Origin: Flavobacteriales bacterium
Lineage (GTDB): Bacteria; Bacteroidota; Bacteroidia; Flavobacteriales_D; Crocinitomicaceae
DNA: 8,081 bases
Assembly: GCA_009926905.1 (NCBI GenBank)
Contig: RFNX01000532.1
Location: 1 to 8,081 of the forward strand
Reading direction: 5' to 3'
The translations under genes were made by a program, and so were the position numbers. This document shows, one piece after another, positions 1 to 6,627 of this stretch. Each line of letters opens with the position of its first letter. The stretch's first letter is position 1. Under the pieces are notes generated by a model that was not told where the DNA came from, did not search any database, and saw only the letters and a program-made list of their open reading frames with translations.

Positions 1-1
1 C

Positions 2-835
2 ATTTACATGTGTGAACAACTCAAAGACGGCACCGATTTGATTTGTGGTTTCATGGGTTCAGAAATCGTTAGAGGGCCAAGTTATTCTTCGCAAGTAACG
101 TTAACAAAATTCGCAGCGGATATCGGATTGGCAACATCAAAGGAACAAATCAAAAATATCATTCTCGAATTCAACTATCGTTTTCCATACATTTCTAAAG
201 AATTTATTGAGAAAAACATGAATAAATTGATTGAAGAATATAGTGTTTACTCGAAGATTAATGTTAGCTCAAATCTCAAAAACGCTAATATTTTCAAGTA
301 TCTATTCTACGAGAAATTCCCTAAAATTTATGGGCCAATCATTTGCTATCATCACAATTTAAAAGTGAATTTGATTAATCCGTACATGGATTTTCGTTTC
401 ATAATGAAAACTTTACTTGAAAATAGAGCGATAAGTGAAATGACACCTTATGAAAATGGTTCTTTAAATAATTTTTATTCGTATCGATTTTACGCCAAAG
501 AAATCAAGAAAATTTTTCCTGCTTTGATGCACACAAAAATGGATCGTGGTTATAAATTGAAAGACCTTATTTCTCCTCTTGGAATCATGAAACTTATACC
601 TTATCAAGTTTACAGAAAATTCAAGAAGAAAAACATTGCTCCAATAAAAGTAGTTGATTCCAATTTGTGGTATGCTGAAATAATTCAAAAAAATGTCGAA
701 ATAAATCAGATTGAATTAATCAATGTTCTAAACGCGAATTTCATAAATGAATGCAGGCCTAAAATCAATTCTAAAACGGATTTGGATAAAATTAAATTTC
801 AACTAATTTTGGGATTAATAATGAAAGTGAAATGA
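2..835 (+). CDS. Asparagine-synthase-like amidotransferase, C-terminal part (5' end outside window)
   Basis: This is the C-terminal region of a protein resembling the synthetase (PP-loop ATPase) half of class-II glutamine-dependent amidotransferases of the AsnB type. The frame is open to the left edge (Ile-Tyr precede the Met at position 8), so that Met is probably internal and the gene starts upstream. Near the start, a GFMGSE stretch sits where AsnB has its Gly-rich GxGxDE motif. An NPYMDFRF segment matches the conserved 'PxLDxR' block, and a MDRGYKLKD segment matches the 'xKxxLR' region that follows it. The PP-loop SGGxDS motif and any N-terminal glutaminase domain would lie outside the window. 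Family members in surface-polysaccharide loci amidate sugar acids or make related amides. That role is inferred here from the neighbours. The stop overlaps the next gene's start (ATGA, 832-835). The Asp of the Gly-rich motif appears replaced, so activity is uncertain. Confidence 0.72.
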   Translation: MYMCEQLKDGTDLICGFMGSEIVRGPSYSSQVTLTKFAADIGLATSKEQIKNIILEFNYRFPYISKEFIEKNMNKLIEEYSVYSKINVSSNLKNANIFKYLFYEKFPKIYGPIICYHHNLKVNLINPYMDFRFIMKTLLENRAISEMTPYENGSLNNFYSYRFYAKEIKKIFPALMHTKMDRGYKLKDLISPLGIMKLIPYQVYRKFKKKNIAPIKVVDSNLWYAEIIQKNVEINQIELINVLNANFINECRPKINSKTDLDKIKFQLILGLIMKVK

Positions 836-1436
836 TAAAAAAGCTACGTAATTTATGGGCAATTCACCTTGCGACTTTAGTTATGAAACTTGTGCTTAAA
901 TTACAATCTAAAAAAGTGTCGTTTCATTCAGATATTCTGTTTAAAGGTTATCCTTTACTTCAACTTGAAAAGGAACAAAACTGAAAATTGGAAAAAATGT
1001 TTCATTTACCTCTCGAAATCGTGGTTACCACTTGAATTTGCAGAGTCCTATGAAATTGATGATAGATAAAAAAGGAGCTGAAATTATCATTGGAGATAAC
1101 ACTAGAATCCATGGAACATGCATTCACGCCCAAGAATCCATCCATATAGGAAACAATTGTCTAATCGCAGCAAACTGTCAAATTGTGGATTCGAGCGGAC
1201 ATGAACTTTCATTCAACAATGTAAAAAACAGAATTAAAACAATTGGAAAAACTCGACCAATAGTCATTCATGACAACGTTTGGATTGGCGCAAATACCTT
1301 TGTTTTACCAGGTGTTACAATCGGCGAGGGAAGTGTAATTGGAGCTGGAAGCATTGTTGTTTCTGATATTCCGCCCTACTCCATTGCTCGAGGAAATCCA
1401 GCAGTGGTTATTAAAACATATCCAGCAAATGACTGA
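832..1436 (+). pseudogene. Hexapeptide-repeat (left-handed beta-helix) acyltransferase, broken by a -1 frameshift
   Basis: Two reading frames together make one acyltransferase of about 201 residues. The first starts at ATG 832 and gives 46 good residues ending LFKGYPLLQLE, then runs to a stop at 982-984. The second is open from 969 and continues KGTKLKIGKNVSFTSRN and onward to TGA 1434-1436. Adding one A to the A4 run at 968-971 restores a continuous protein. Hexapeptide repeats are clear (IGDNTRIHG, IGNNCLIAANCQIVD, VWIGANTFVLPGVTIGEGSVIGAGSIV), followed by the typical end PPYSIARGNPAVVIK. A possible catalytic His lies in DSSGHELSF. Such enzymes are trimeric and transfer acetyl or other acyl groups to sugars. 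The role here, O- or N-acylation of the operon's glycan, is inferred. If the frameshift is real, translation might restart at TTG 1032 or ATG 1050, giving a 134- or 128-residue protein that keeps most of the helix but lacks the N-terminus. The 5' end overlaps the upstream gene by 4 nt and the 3' end overlaps the next by 8 nt. Confidence 0.85.
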
Positions 1437-2463
1437 AATTTACCTGATTTCTGATTACAAAAATAACTTTGGCTCCAAGTGGAAAGCGCAACCCTATCGA
1501 AGTGGCTATGATAAAAATTTGCTTACTGATTTATTTGCTAAAAACGGATTCAATGTAAATGTTATTTCAGCTTATGAGGTAAAATTCGAAAAGAATATTT
1601 GGGTAAACAGTTGGGTGATTTATACTTCACTCGAAGAAAAAGGATTGCATTACAAGAATTTTTTATTTGATGTTCTAAAAGGAATTGAAAGTTTAGGTGC
1701 CAAAGTCATTCCAAGCCTTGATTTTTTACAAGCACATGAAAATAAAGTGTTTATGGAAATTTTGAGGGAGACGAAACTTCCAGAAAAATACAGAACGTTA
1801 AGTTCTAAGATATTTGGAACGATCGAAGATTTAGAAAAATCGTTGCGAAAAAATCAAATCGTATTCCCTTGTGTAATCAAAAAAGCATCTGGTTCCATGA
1901 GCCGAAATGTTGCTTTAGCTAAAAACGAAAATGAACTGGTTGCTGCAGCGAAAAAAATGAGTTCAACTTATAATTTAAAAGCAAGTCTTAAAGAACTTAT
2001 TCGCTCAAAAAAGTACAAAGGTTATAAACAAGAATCTAGTTTTCAGAATAAATTCATTATTCAACCTTTCGTTGAAAATTTGACTTGTGATTGGAAAGTG
2101 TTGATTTATGGTAATCAAATTTATACCTTGAAAAGAAACATCAAAGCAAATGATTTCAAAGCAAGTGGTAGTGGATTAAATTACACCGCAGGCTCTGAAT
2201 CTGATTTTCCAATTGAGTACTTAGATTTTGTTTACGAATTTTTTAAAATTCTCGATGTTCCCAATCTATCTTTGGATTTTTCGTTGACAAATAACCAACC
2301 ATATATTTTTGAATTTCAAGGCATTTCCTTTGGTACTTCTACTCAATATAAAAGCAAAGATTACTATGAAAAAATGGGCGATTCATGGGAATTGAAGAAA
2401 AATGATTGGAGTCAAGAAGAAGTTTATGTTGACAGTATTGTTTCATTTATTCAATCTCGATAA
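1429..2463 (+). CDS. RimK-like ATP-grasp ligase
   Basis: This 344-residue protein has the ATP-grasp pattern of the RimK type, enzymes that join a carboxylate to an amine through an acyl-phosphate. Expected features are visible: a nucleotide-binding Lys in PCVIKKASGSMS (about 147-157); FIIQPFVE (209-216), the adenine-binding hinge; DWKVLIYGNQ then a conserved Arg (R236), like RimK's 'DxRvxVxg...R'; a Gly/Ser-rich loop at 246-249; and probable Mg-binding residues D283 and E295/Q297. The N-terminal 100 residues form the preATP-grasp region. I chose ATG 1429 because the 30 codons upstream overlap the acyltransferase and look unlike a fold start, whereas MTEIYLISDY reads as a first beta strand. 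The gene overlaps the acyltransferase by 8 nt and abuts the glycosyltransferase with no gap. Substrates cannot be read from sequence. The context suggests attaching an amino acid or similar group to a glycan or its precursor. Confidence 0.78.
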   Translation: MTEIYLISDYKNNFGSKWKAQPYRSGYDKNLLTDLFAKNGFNVNVISAYEVKFEKNIWVNSWVIYTSLEEKGLHYKNFLFDVLKGIESLGAKVIPSLDFLQAHENKVFMEILRETKLPEKYRTLSSKIFGTIEDLEKSLRKNQIVFPCVIKKASGSMSRNVALAKNENELVAAAKKMSSTYNLKASLKELIRSKKYKGYKQESSFQNKFIIQPFVENLTCDWKVLIYGNQIYTLKRNIKANDFKASGSGLNYTAGSESDFPIEYLDFVYEFFKILDVPNLSLDFSLTNNQPYIFEFQGISFGTSTQYKSKDYYEKMGDSWELKKNDWSQEEVYVDSIVSFIQSR

Positions 2464-3384
2464 TTGAAAGTTTTATTTGTATGTAGTGGCAATTCATTAG
2501 ACGGCAAAGCAAAAACTGTGGTCAATAATCAAGCACTATCCCTGCAAAAATCAGGAGTTGAAGTGTCGTTTTATCTAATTAAAAAGAAAGGCGTAAAAGG
2601 ATATTTGGAAGCTGTTAAACCTTTAAAACTATTATTGAGAAAAGAAAAATTTGATGTGGTTCATTCTCATTTTTCTCTTTCAGCTTTTGCAGCAACATTA
2701 GCGCTTCGAAGTTTTAAAAAAATTCCACATGTTGTATCATTAATGGGCAGCGATGCGCAAGTTAAGGGATGGAAACGAACATTGACACGTTACTTAAGTA
2801 ACAAAACTTGGAAAAAAACGATTGTCAAAAGTCAAAAAATGGCTGACGATCTGGCTCTCACAAATTATGAAATCATAGCAAATGGCGTTGATTTAGATCT
2901 TTTAAAACCATTGAGAGAATCGGTTCAAAATAAAAGAAAAATTGTGCTTTTTGCTGCCGATCCAAATAGAGAGTCGAAAAATTATGCATTGGCAAAAGAA
3001 GCGTTCAAGACAATTCCTACTGAAAACTTTGAATTAAGAGTTGTTTACAATAAAATGCATTCAGAATTGATTTACGAATTGAATCAATGTGATTGTGTCT
3101 TATTAACTTCAAAATGGGAAGGTTCACCGAATATCATCAAAGAAGCAATGGCGCTCAATAAACCAATTGTTGCGACAAAAGTGGGAGATGTTCCGATGCT
3201 AATTTCTAATTTAGATGGATGTTTTTTAGTTGAACATCAAGCTGACGAGGTTTCTAAAGCAATTCTTAAAGCAACAGAGGCAAAATCAACCCTTGGAAGA
3301 CAACGAATTAAAGAACTTGGATTAGACGCAAATGCTGTCGCGACAAGAATTATTAACATTTATAAAACGCTAAATGCAAAATAA
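2464..3384 (+). CDS. GT4-family glycosyltransferase (short, TTG start)
   Basis: This 306-residue GT-B glycosyltransferase of family GT4 would transfer a sugar from a nucleotide-sugar donor at the cytoplasmic side. The N-terminal domain begins with the Rossmann strand MKVLFVCSGNS and contains KFDVVHSHFSLSAF (62-75) and PHVVSLMGSD (88-97). The ANGVD linker (139-143) is typical of GT4. The C-terminal domain carries the E-x7-E nucleotide-sugar motif, E219 and E227, within KWEGSPNIIKEAMA. The length is at the low end for GT4 (usually about 350-400), with shortened connecting loops rather than an obvious break. The only start that keeps the first strand is TTG 2464, immediately after the preceding TAA and in the same frame; the first in-frame ATG falls inside the domain. 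It overlaps the next gene by 11 nt. Acceptor and donor sugars are unknown. Confidence 0.87.
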   Translation: MKVLFVCSGNSLDGKAKTVVNNQALSLQKSGVEVSFYLIKKKGVKGYLEAVKPLKLLLRKEKFDVVHSHFSLSAFAATLALRSFKKIPHVVSLMGSDAQVKGWKRTLTRYLSNKTWKKTIVKSQKMADDLALTNYEIIANGVDLDLLKPLRESVQNKRKIVLFAADPNRESKNYALAKEAFKTIPTENFELRVVYNKMHSELIYELNQCDCVLLTSKWEGSPNIIKEAMALNKPIVATKVGDVPMLISNLDGCFLVEHQADEVSKAILKATEAKSTLGRQRIKELGLDANAVATRIINIYKTLNAK

Positions 3385-4537
3385 AAACGGCGTTATTGTC
3401 ATCGAAGGTCACGTTCAAGGTTTAGCAAATCTTAGAACTTTTGGAGAAAAAGGTATTCCCGTTTGGTTGGTTGATAAAACCGATTGCATAGCGCGTTATT
3501 CAAAATATTGCAAAAATTTCAGCATTTGTCCTTCATTTGAAACAGATGAATTTGCAAGCTTTTTAATTGAACTTTGTAAAGAAAACAATCTAAAAGACTG
3601 GTTATTAATTCCTTCCAATGATCATGCAGTTTATACAATTTCAAAGCACAAAACAGCATTAGAAAAGTACTTTAAGCTTTTCACTTCGGATTTGTCAGTC
3701 ATTGAAAACATCTATGACAAAGGAAAATTAATTCAAAAGGCAATTGAAAATGATGTCATAGCTCCAAAAACATATTTCATCAATAACGAAGAAGAATTTC
3801 GATCTACAAAATTTGATTTTCCACTGCTCGTAAAAGGTAAAAATGGATTGAATTTTTACAAAAATAATAAAACCAAAGTTTACAAAATAAACAACCAATA
3901 TGAATTTGAAACGCATTTAAAAGAACTTCAAAACACTTTTAAACTGAGCGATTTACTAATTCAAGAATTGATTCCTTTTAAAAATCATAAAACCATTTCT
4001 TTTGCTGCGTTTTGTATAAACGGGGAAATAAAATCGTATTGGTGTGGCGTAAAATTAAGAGAACATCCAATTGAATTTGGAACTGCTACTTTGGCAAAAA
4101 GCATCAACGCGCCTGAATTACTTGAACCTTCTTTGAAAATTATCAATGCCTTAAATTATAATGGGATTTGTGAAATTGAATACCTTTTTGACACTAAAAC
4201 ACTTGAATTCAAACTTATAGAAATAAATGCCCGAACTTGGCTTTGGGTTGAATTGGCAAAAAAATCGGGAGTAGATTTGGTTTACATGGCTTATTGTATT
4301 GTGAATCAGTTAGAGGTAAATTTTCCAAAAAGTTACAAGCAAAATAATTATTGGATAAATCCTATTACCGATTTAGTGTTCAGTATGGTCGCGATATCAA
4401 AAGGAAAGCTCAGTCCATTTGTTTACTTGAAATCATTACTTACCTTTGGAAAAACGAATGCTCTTTTTAGACTAAACGATCCCAAACCTGGATTTGCTTA
4501 TTTTAAAAATTTATTCGCAATAAAAAAACAACGATGA
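3374..4537 (+). CDS. ATP-grasp carboligase, COG3919/CarB-like
   Basis: This 387-residue ATP-grasp protein resembles the predicted carboligases grouped as COG3919, which often sit in exopolysaccharide loci. The N-terminal Rossmann-like preATP-grasp domain opens with VIVIEGHVQGLANLRTFG (about 7-24), typical of that group. The ATP-binding Lys is K154 in FPLLVKGKNG. The adenine hinge is LLIQELIPF (about 194-202). Probable metal ligands are E267/E269 (NGICEIEY) and E283 and N285 in LIEINARTW, the hallmark E-x-N-x-R. A C-terminal extension of about 80 residues contains a hydrophobic stretch near DLVFSMVAISKG that could touch the membrane, but I do not call it a transmembrane segment. It is distinct from the RimK-like ligase two genes upstream. 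ATG 3374 overlaps the glycosyltransferase by 11 nt, and the stop overlaps the next start as ATGA (4534-4537). The reaction is presumably amide or ester formation; the substrate is unknown. Confidence 0.8.
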   Translation: MQNKNGVIVIEGHVQGLANLRTFGEKGIPVWLVDKTDCIARYSKYCKNFSICPSFETDEFASFLIELCKENNLKDWLLIPSNDHAVYTISKHKTALEKYFKLFTSDLSVIENIYDKGKLIQKAIENDVIAPKTYFINNEEEFRSTKFDFPLLVKGKNGLNFYKNNKTKVYKINNQYEFETHLKELQNTFKLSDLLIQELIPFKNHKTISFAAFCINGEIKSYWCGVKLREHPIEFGTATLAKSINAPELLEPSLKIINALNYNGICEIEYLFDTKTLEFKLIEINARTWLWVELAKKSGVDLVYMAYCIVNQLEVNFPKSYKQNNYWINPITDLVFSMVAISKGKLSPFVYLKSLLTFGKTNALFRLNDPKPGFAYFKNLFAIKKQR

Positions 4538-5541
4538 AATTTTGGTTCGACATTACAAATACACCGCAAGTTCATTTATTGATTGCTATTTTAAATGCGC
4601 TTGAATCAAATAAAAACGAATTCAAAATTACTACAAGAGATTTTGCTGAAACCATCAAACTATTGGAACAAAAAACGAATTTACCTTATGATATTATAGG
4701 TAATTACGAAAAAGGTAATATTCTTAAAAAAGGAAGCAAACTCATTAATCGTTTTTTGGAAACAAGAAAAACAGTAAAAGACTTTGATGTTTCCATTTCG
4801 TGTGGAAGTGAAAGTGCTGTATGGAACTCCTTTTTAAAAAATAAAAAATCAATTGCTTTTGGCGACAACGATTTGGCAAAACAATGGACTTACGGAATGT
4901 TTGTGTCACATGTTTTATTTCCGAAAAGTATTCCAACTAAAATCTTAACGAAACAGGGAATAAGCAAAAAGAAAATCTATCAATATAACGGTTTCAAAGA
5001 ACACATTTATTTAGCTGATTTTGTCCCGAATGAAAACTTCAAACACGATTTACCATTCGATAATTACGTGGTTGTTCGTCCTGAAAACGTAAATGCAAAC
5101 TACGTTCGACAAAACAAAGACATTTCAATTACGGCAGAATTACTCAAAAAATTAACCGAAAACGGTTCTAATGTGTTGTATTTACCACGCTACACAACTG
5201 ATTTTGAATTTGCTGAAGGATTAAAAAATCTTTATATTCCAAAATCAGCCATCAATGGTATCGACGCTTGTTATTTTTCAGATGCTGTTTTCACGGGCGC
5301 AGGAACGTTAGCTCGAGAAGCTGCATGTTTAGGAGTTCCTTCATTTTCATTTTTTGCTGGTGGAAAATTACTTGCAGTTGATTCAGATTTAATTTCTCAA
5401 GGTAAAATGTACTTTTCAAGAGATGCATCTAAACTTTATCAACATTACCTCAAAAGTGAAAAAAAAGAAGCAGAATTAAGCGTTGCAAAAGGTGTCAAAA
5501 AAGAAGTCATGTCAAAACTGAATGAATTTATCTACGAATAA
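4534..5541 (+). CDS. DUF354 family protein (GT-B fold, glycosyltransferase/epimerase-like)
   Basis: This 335-residue protein has the hallmarks of the DUF354 family. It opens with MKFWFDITNTPQVHL (compare the family's 'iWiDixnxpxv'). SCGSESA and SIAFGDND follow, and YNGFKEHIYLADFVPN matches the family's 'Y.G.kE..YL..f.P' block. GAGTLAREAACLGVPSF (starting at residue 255) matches 'GxGTmxrEAAxLGxP'. The fold is that of GT-B enzymes such as UDP-GlcNAc 2-epimerases and MurG. Members occur in surface-polysaccharide and S-layer-glycan loci but few have a proven activity, so I stop at the family name. It shares an ATGA overlap with the upstream ATP-grasp gene. Its TAA shares one base with the downstream ATG (TAATG at 5539-5543), a sign of translational coupling. 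It probably acts in the cytoplasm on a nucleotide-sugar or lipid-linked sugar. Confidence 0.86.
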   Translation: MKFWFDITNTPQVHLLIAILNALESNKNEFKITTRDFAETIKLLEQKTNLPYDIIGNYEKGNILKKGSKLINRFLETRKTVKDFDVSISCGSESAVWNSFLKNKKSIAFGDNDLAKQWTYGMFVSHVLFPKSIPTKILTKQGISKKKIYQYNGFKEHIYLADFVPNENFKHDLPFDNYVVVRPENVNANYVRQNKDISITAELLKKLTENGSNVLYLPRYTTDFEFAEGLKNLYIPKSAINGIDACYFSDAVFTGAGTLAREAACLGVPSFSFFAGGKLLAVDSDLISQGKMYFSRDASKLYQHYLKSEKKEAELSVAKGVKKEVMSKLNEFIYE

Positions 5542-6299
5542 TGGACTTTACTGTAAAAAAATATAGAGAATTATTAGACACAATGATTCAATGTGGTTAT
5601 GAATTTCAGACATTTGAAGAGTTTATTATTTCACATAAAAAAAAGGTGATTATTTTACGTCACGATGTTGACCTTAGACCTTATAATTCATTACGATTTG
5701 CTGAAATTCAACATCAGAAAAATATCAAAGGAGTTTATTATTTCAGAGCAGTACCTGAAAGTTGGGATGAAAATGTGATTGCGAATATTAAGAAATTCAA
5801 TCACGAAATCGGCTACCATTACGAAAACTTAACAACTACTAAAGGCAATATGGAAGCTGCTTTTATAGATTTTAAAACCAATCTTGAGAATTTAAGAAAA
5901 TTAGCACCTGTCGCTACAATTTGCATGCATGGAAGTCCATTAAGTAAATTTGATAGCAAAGACATCTGGAAGGAAAATAACTACAGAAGCCTTGAAATTA
6001 TTGGTGAACCATATTTCGATATCGACTTTAATAAAGTTTTGTATCTAACAGATACAGGAAGGAAATGGAATGGAGAAAAATCAAGCATTCGTGACTTTGT
6101 AAATTCTGGTTTTGACTTTGATTTCTCAAGTACTGACGATATAATTAAAGCATTTCAAAATAATCAACTTCCAGATCAGATAATGTTTAATTTTCATCCT
6201 CAAAGATGGAATGATAACAAATTAATTTGGGCGAAAGAACTGATTGTTCAGAAGCTAAAAAATCAAGTGAAATTTATTTTAAAATTACTAAGGAAATAA
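5541..6299 (+). CDS. Polysaccharide deacetylase-family (NodB-like) protein
   Basis: This 252-residue protein belongs to a divergent cytoplasmic-looking branch of the NodB/CE4 deacetylase superfamily; there is no signal peptide or membrane anchor. Motif 1 is RHDVD (40-44), supplying the general-base and metal Asp. Motif 2 is HEIGYHYE, with H88 and H93 as the probable metal His pair. MHGSP (H130), LTDTGRKWNG (169-178) and NFHPQRW (H219) are further conserved blocks, the last providing the usual late His. Such enzymes remove N-acetyl groups from amino sugars. Freeing an amine could provide the acceptor for one of the two ATP-grasp ligases in the operon, but that link is inference. It is the last operon gene, starts one base inside the preceding stop codon, and ends 1 nt from the stop of the convergent T9SS gene. 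Alternative: a non-catalytic or carboxylate-acting relative, since many proteins with RHDVD are untested. Confidence 0.85.
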   Translation: MDFTVKKYRELLDTMIQCGYEFQTFEEFIISHKKKVIILRHDVDLRPYNSLRFAEIQHQKNIKGVYYFRAVPESWDENVIANIKKFNHEIGYHYENLTTTKGNMEAAFIDFKTNLENLRKLAPVATICMHGSPLSKFDSKDIWKENNYRSLEIIGEPYFDIDFNKVLYLTDTGRKWNGEKSSIRDFVNSGFDFDFSSTDDIIKAFQNNQLPDQIMFNFHPQRWNDNKLIWAKELIVQKLKNQVKFILKLLRK

Positions 6300-6302
6300 A
6301 TT
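6271..6302 (+). terminator. Weak candidate bidirectional terminator (A/T inverted repeat)
   Basis: AATTTATTT at 6271-6279 is perfectly complementary to AAATAAATT at 6294-6302, with a 14-nt loop. It spans both convergent stop codons, the only place where a shared terminator could sit. The stem has no G-C pairs, so it would be unstable, and such repeats arise by chance in DNA this AT-rich. I list it only as a candidate. Confidence 0.18.
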
Positions 6303-6303
6303 A

Positions 6304-6543
6304 CAACTTAAGTATAGTTTTCTTCTGAATGATTCCAACTCCTTGAATTTGCAATAAATAATTACCTTTTTCAAGACCTCTACCAAAGGATAATTCATTT
6401 GTTGCATCCATTTTTTCTCGAACACTTAGCAACTTTCTTCCGGAGAAGTCATAAACTTCAACCAAAATTGGTTCATTTTCAAAACTTCCAGTTAATCTAA
6501 TGGTAAATTGATCTTCAGATGGGTTTGGGAAAACAACAAAATC
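6304..6543 (-). other. T9SS type A C-terminal sorting domain
   Basis: The last 80 residues match the Por secretion-system type A sorting domain (TIGR04183-like). They start DFVVFPNPSEDQFTIRL, continue with VEVYDFSGRKLLSV, then a GLEKGNYLLQIQG block, and end with a KKTILKL strand and a basic C-terminal segment. In the family, this domain directs outer-membrane passage and is cleaved by PorU during attachment to A-LPS or release. It is the best evidence that the genome belongs to the Bacteroidota. Confidence 0.93.
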
Positions 6544-6627
6544 ATTTATAATTTCTTCTTCAATAGCTGCTGATTTATCTAAAATACCACTTTCAGTTTC
6601 ATCAATTGTTGAATCGTTTAAAACAAT

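Noticed and set aside
464..688. Minus-strand ORF of 74 residues inside the asparagine-synthase-like gene
   Set aside because: It lies wholly antisense to a gene with clear family motifs and has no recognisable domain; a chance open frame in AT-rich DNA.
966..984. Programmed -1 ribosomal frameshifting in the acyltransferase
   Set aside because: The run CTT-GAA-AAG-G is not a canonical slippery heptamer, I saw no evident stimulatory hairpin just downstream, and the family is not known for recoding; a simple one-base indel explains it better.
1339..1428. N-terminal extension of the RimK-like ATP-grasp to an upstream ATG at 1339
   Set aside because: These 30 codons overlap the conserved end of the acyltransferase in another frame and do not look like the start of an ATP-grasp fold; ATG 1429 gives a natural first strand and an 8-nt overlap typical of this operon.
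3728..3916. Minus-strand ORF of 62 residues inside the second ATP-grasp gene
   Set aside because: Antisense to a well-supported gene; its Phe/Ile-rich composition simply mirrors Lys/Asn-rich codons on the other strand.
4745..4936. Minus-strand ORF of 63 residues inside the DUF354 gene
   Set aside because: Antisense shadow with no family resemblance and no start context.
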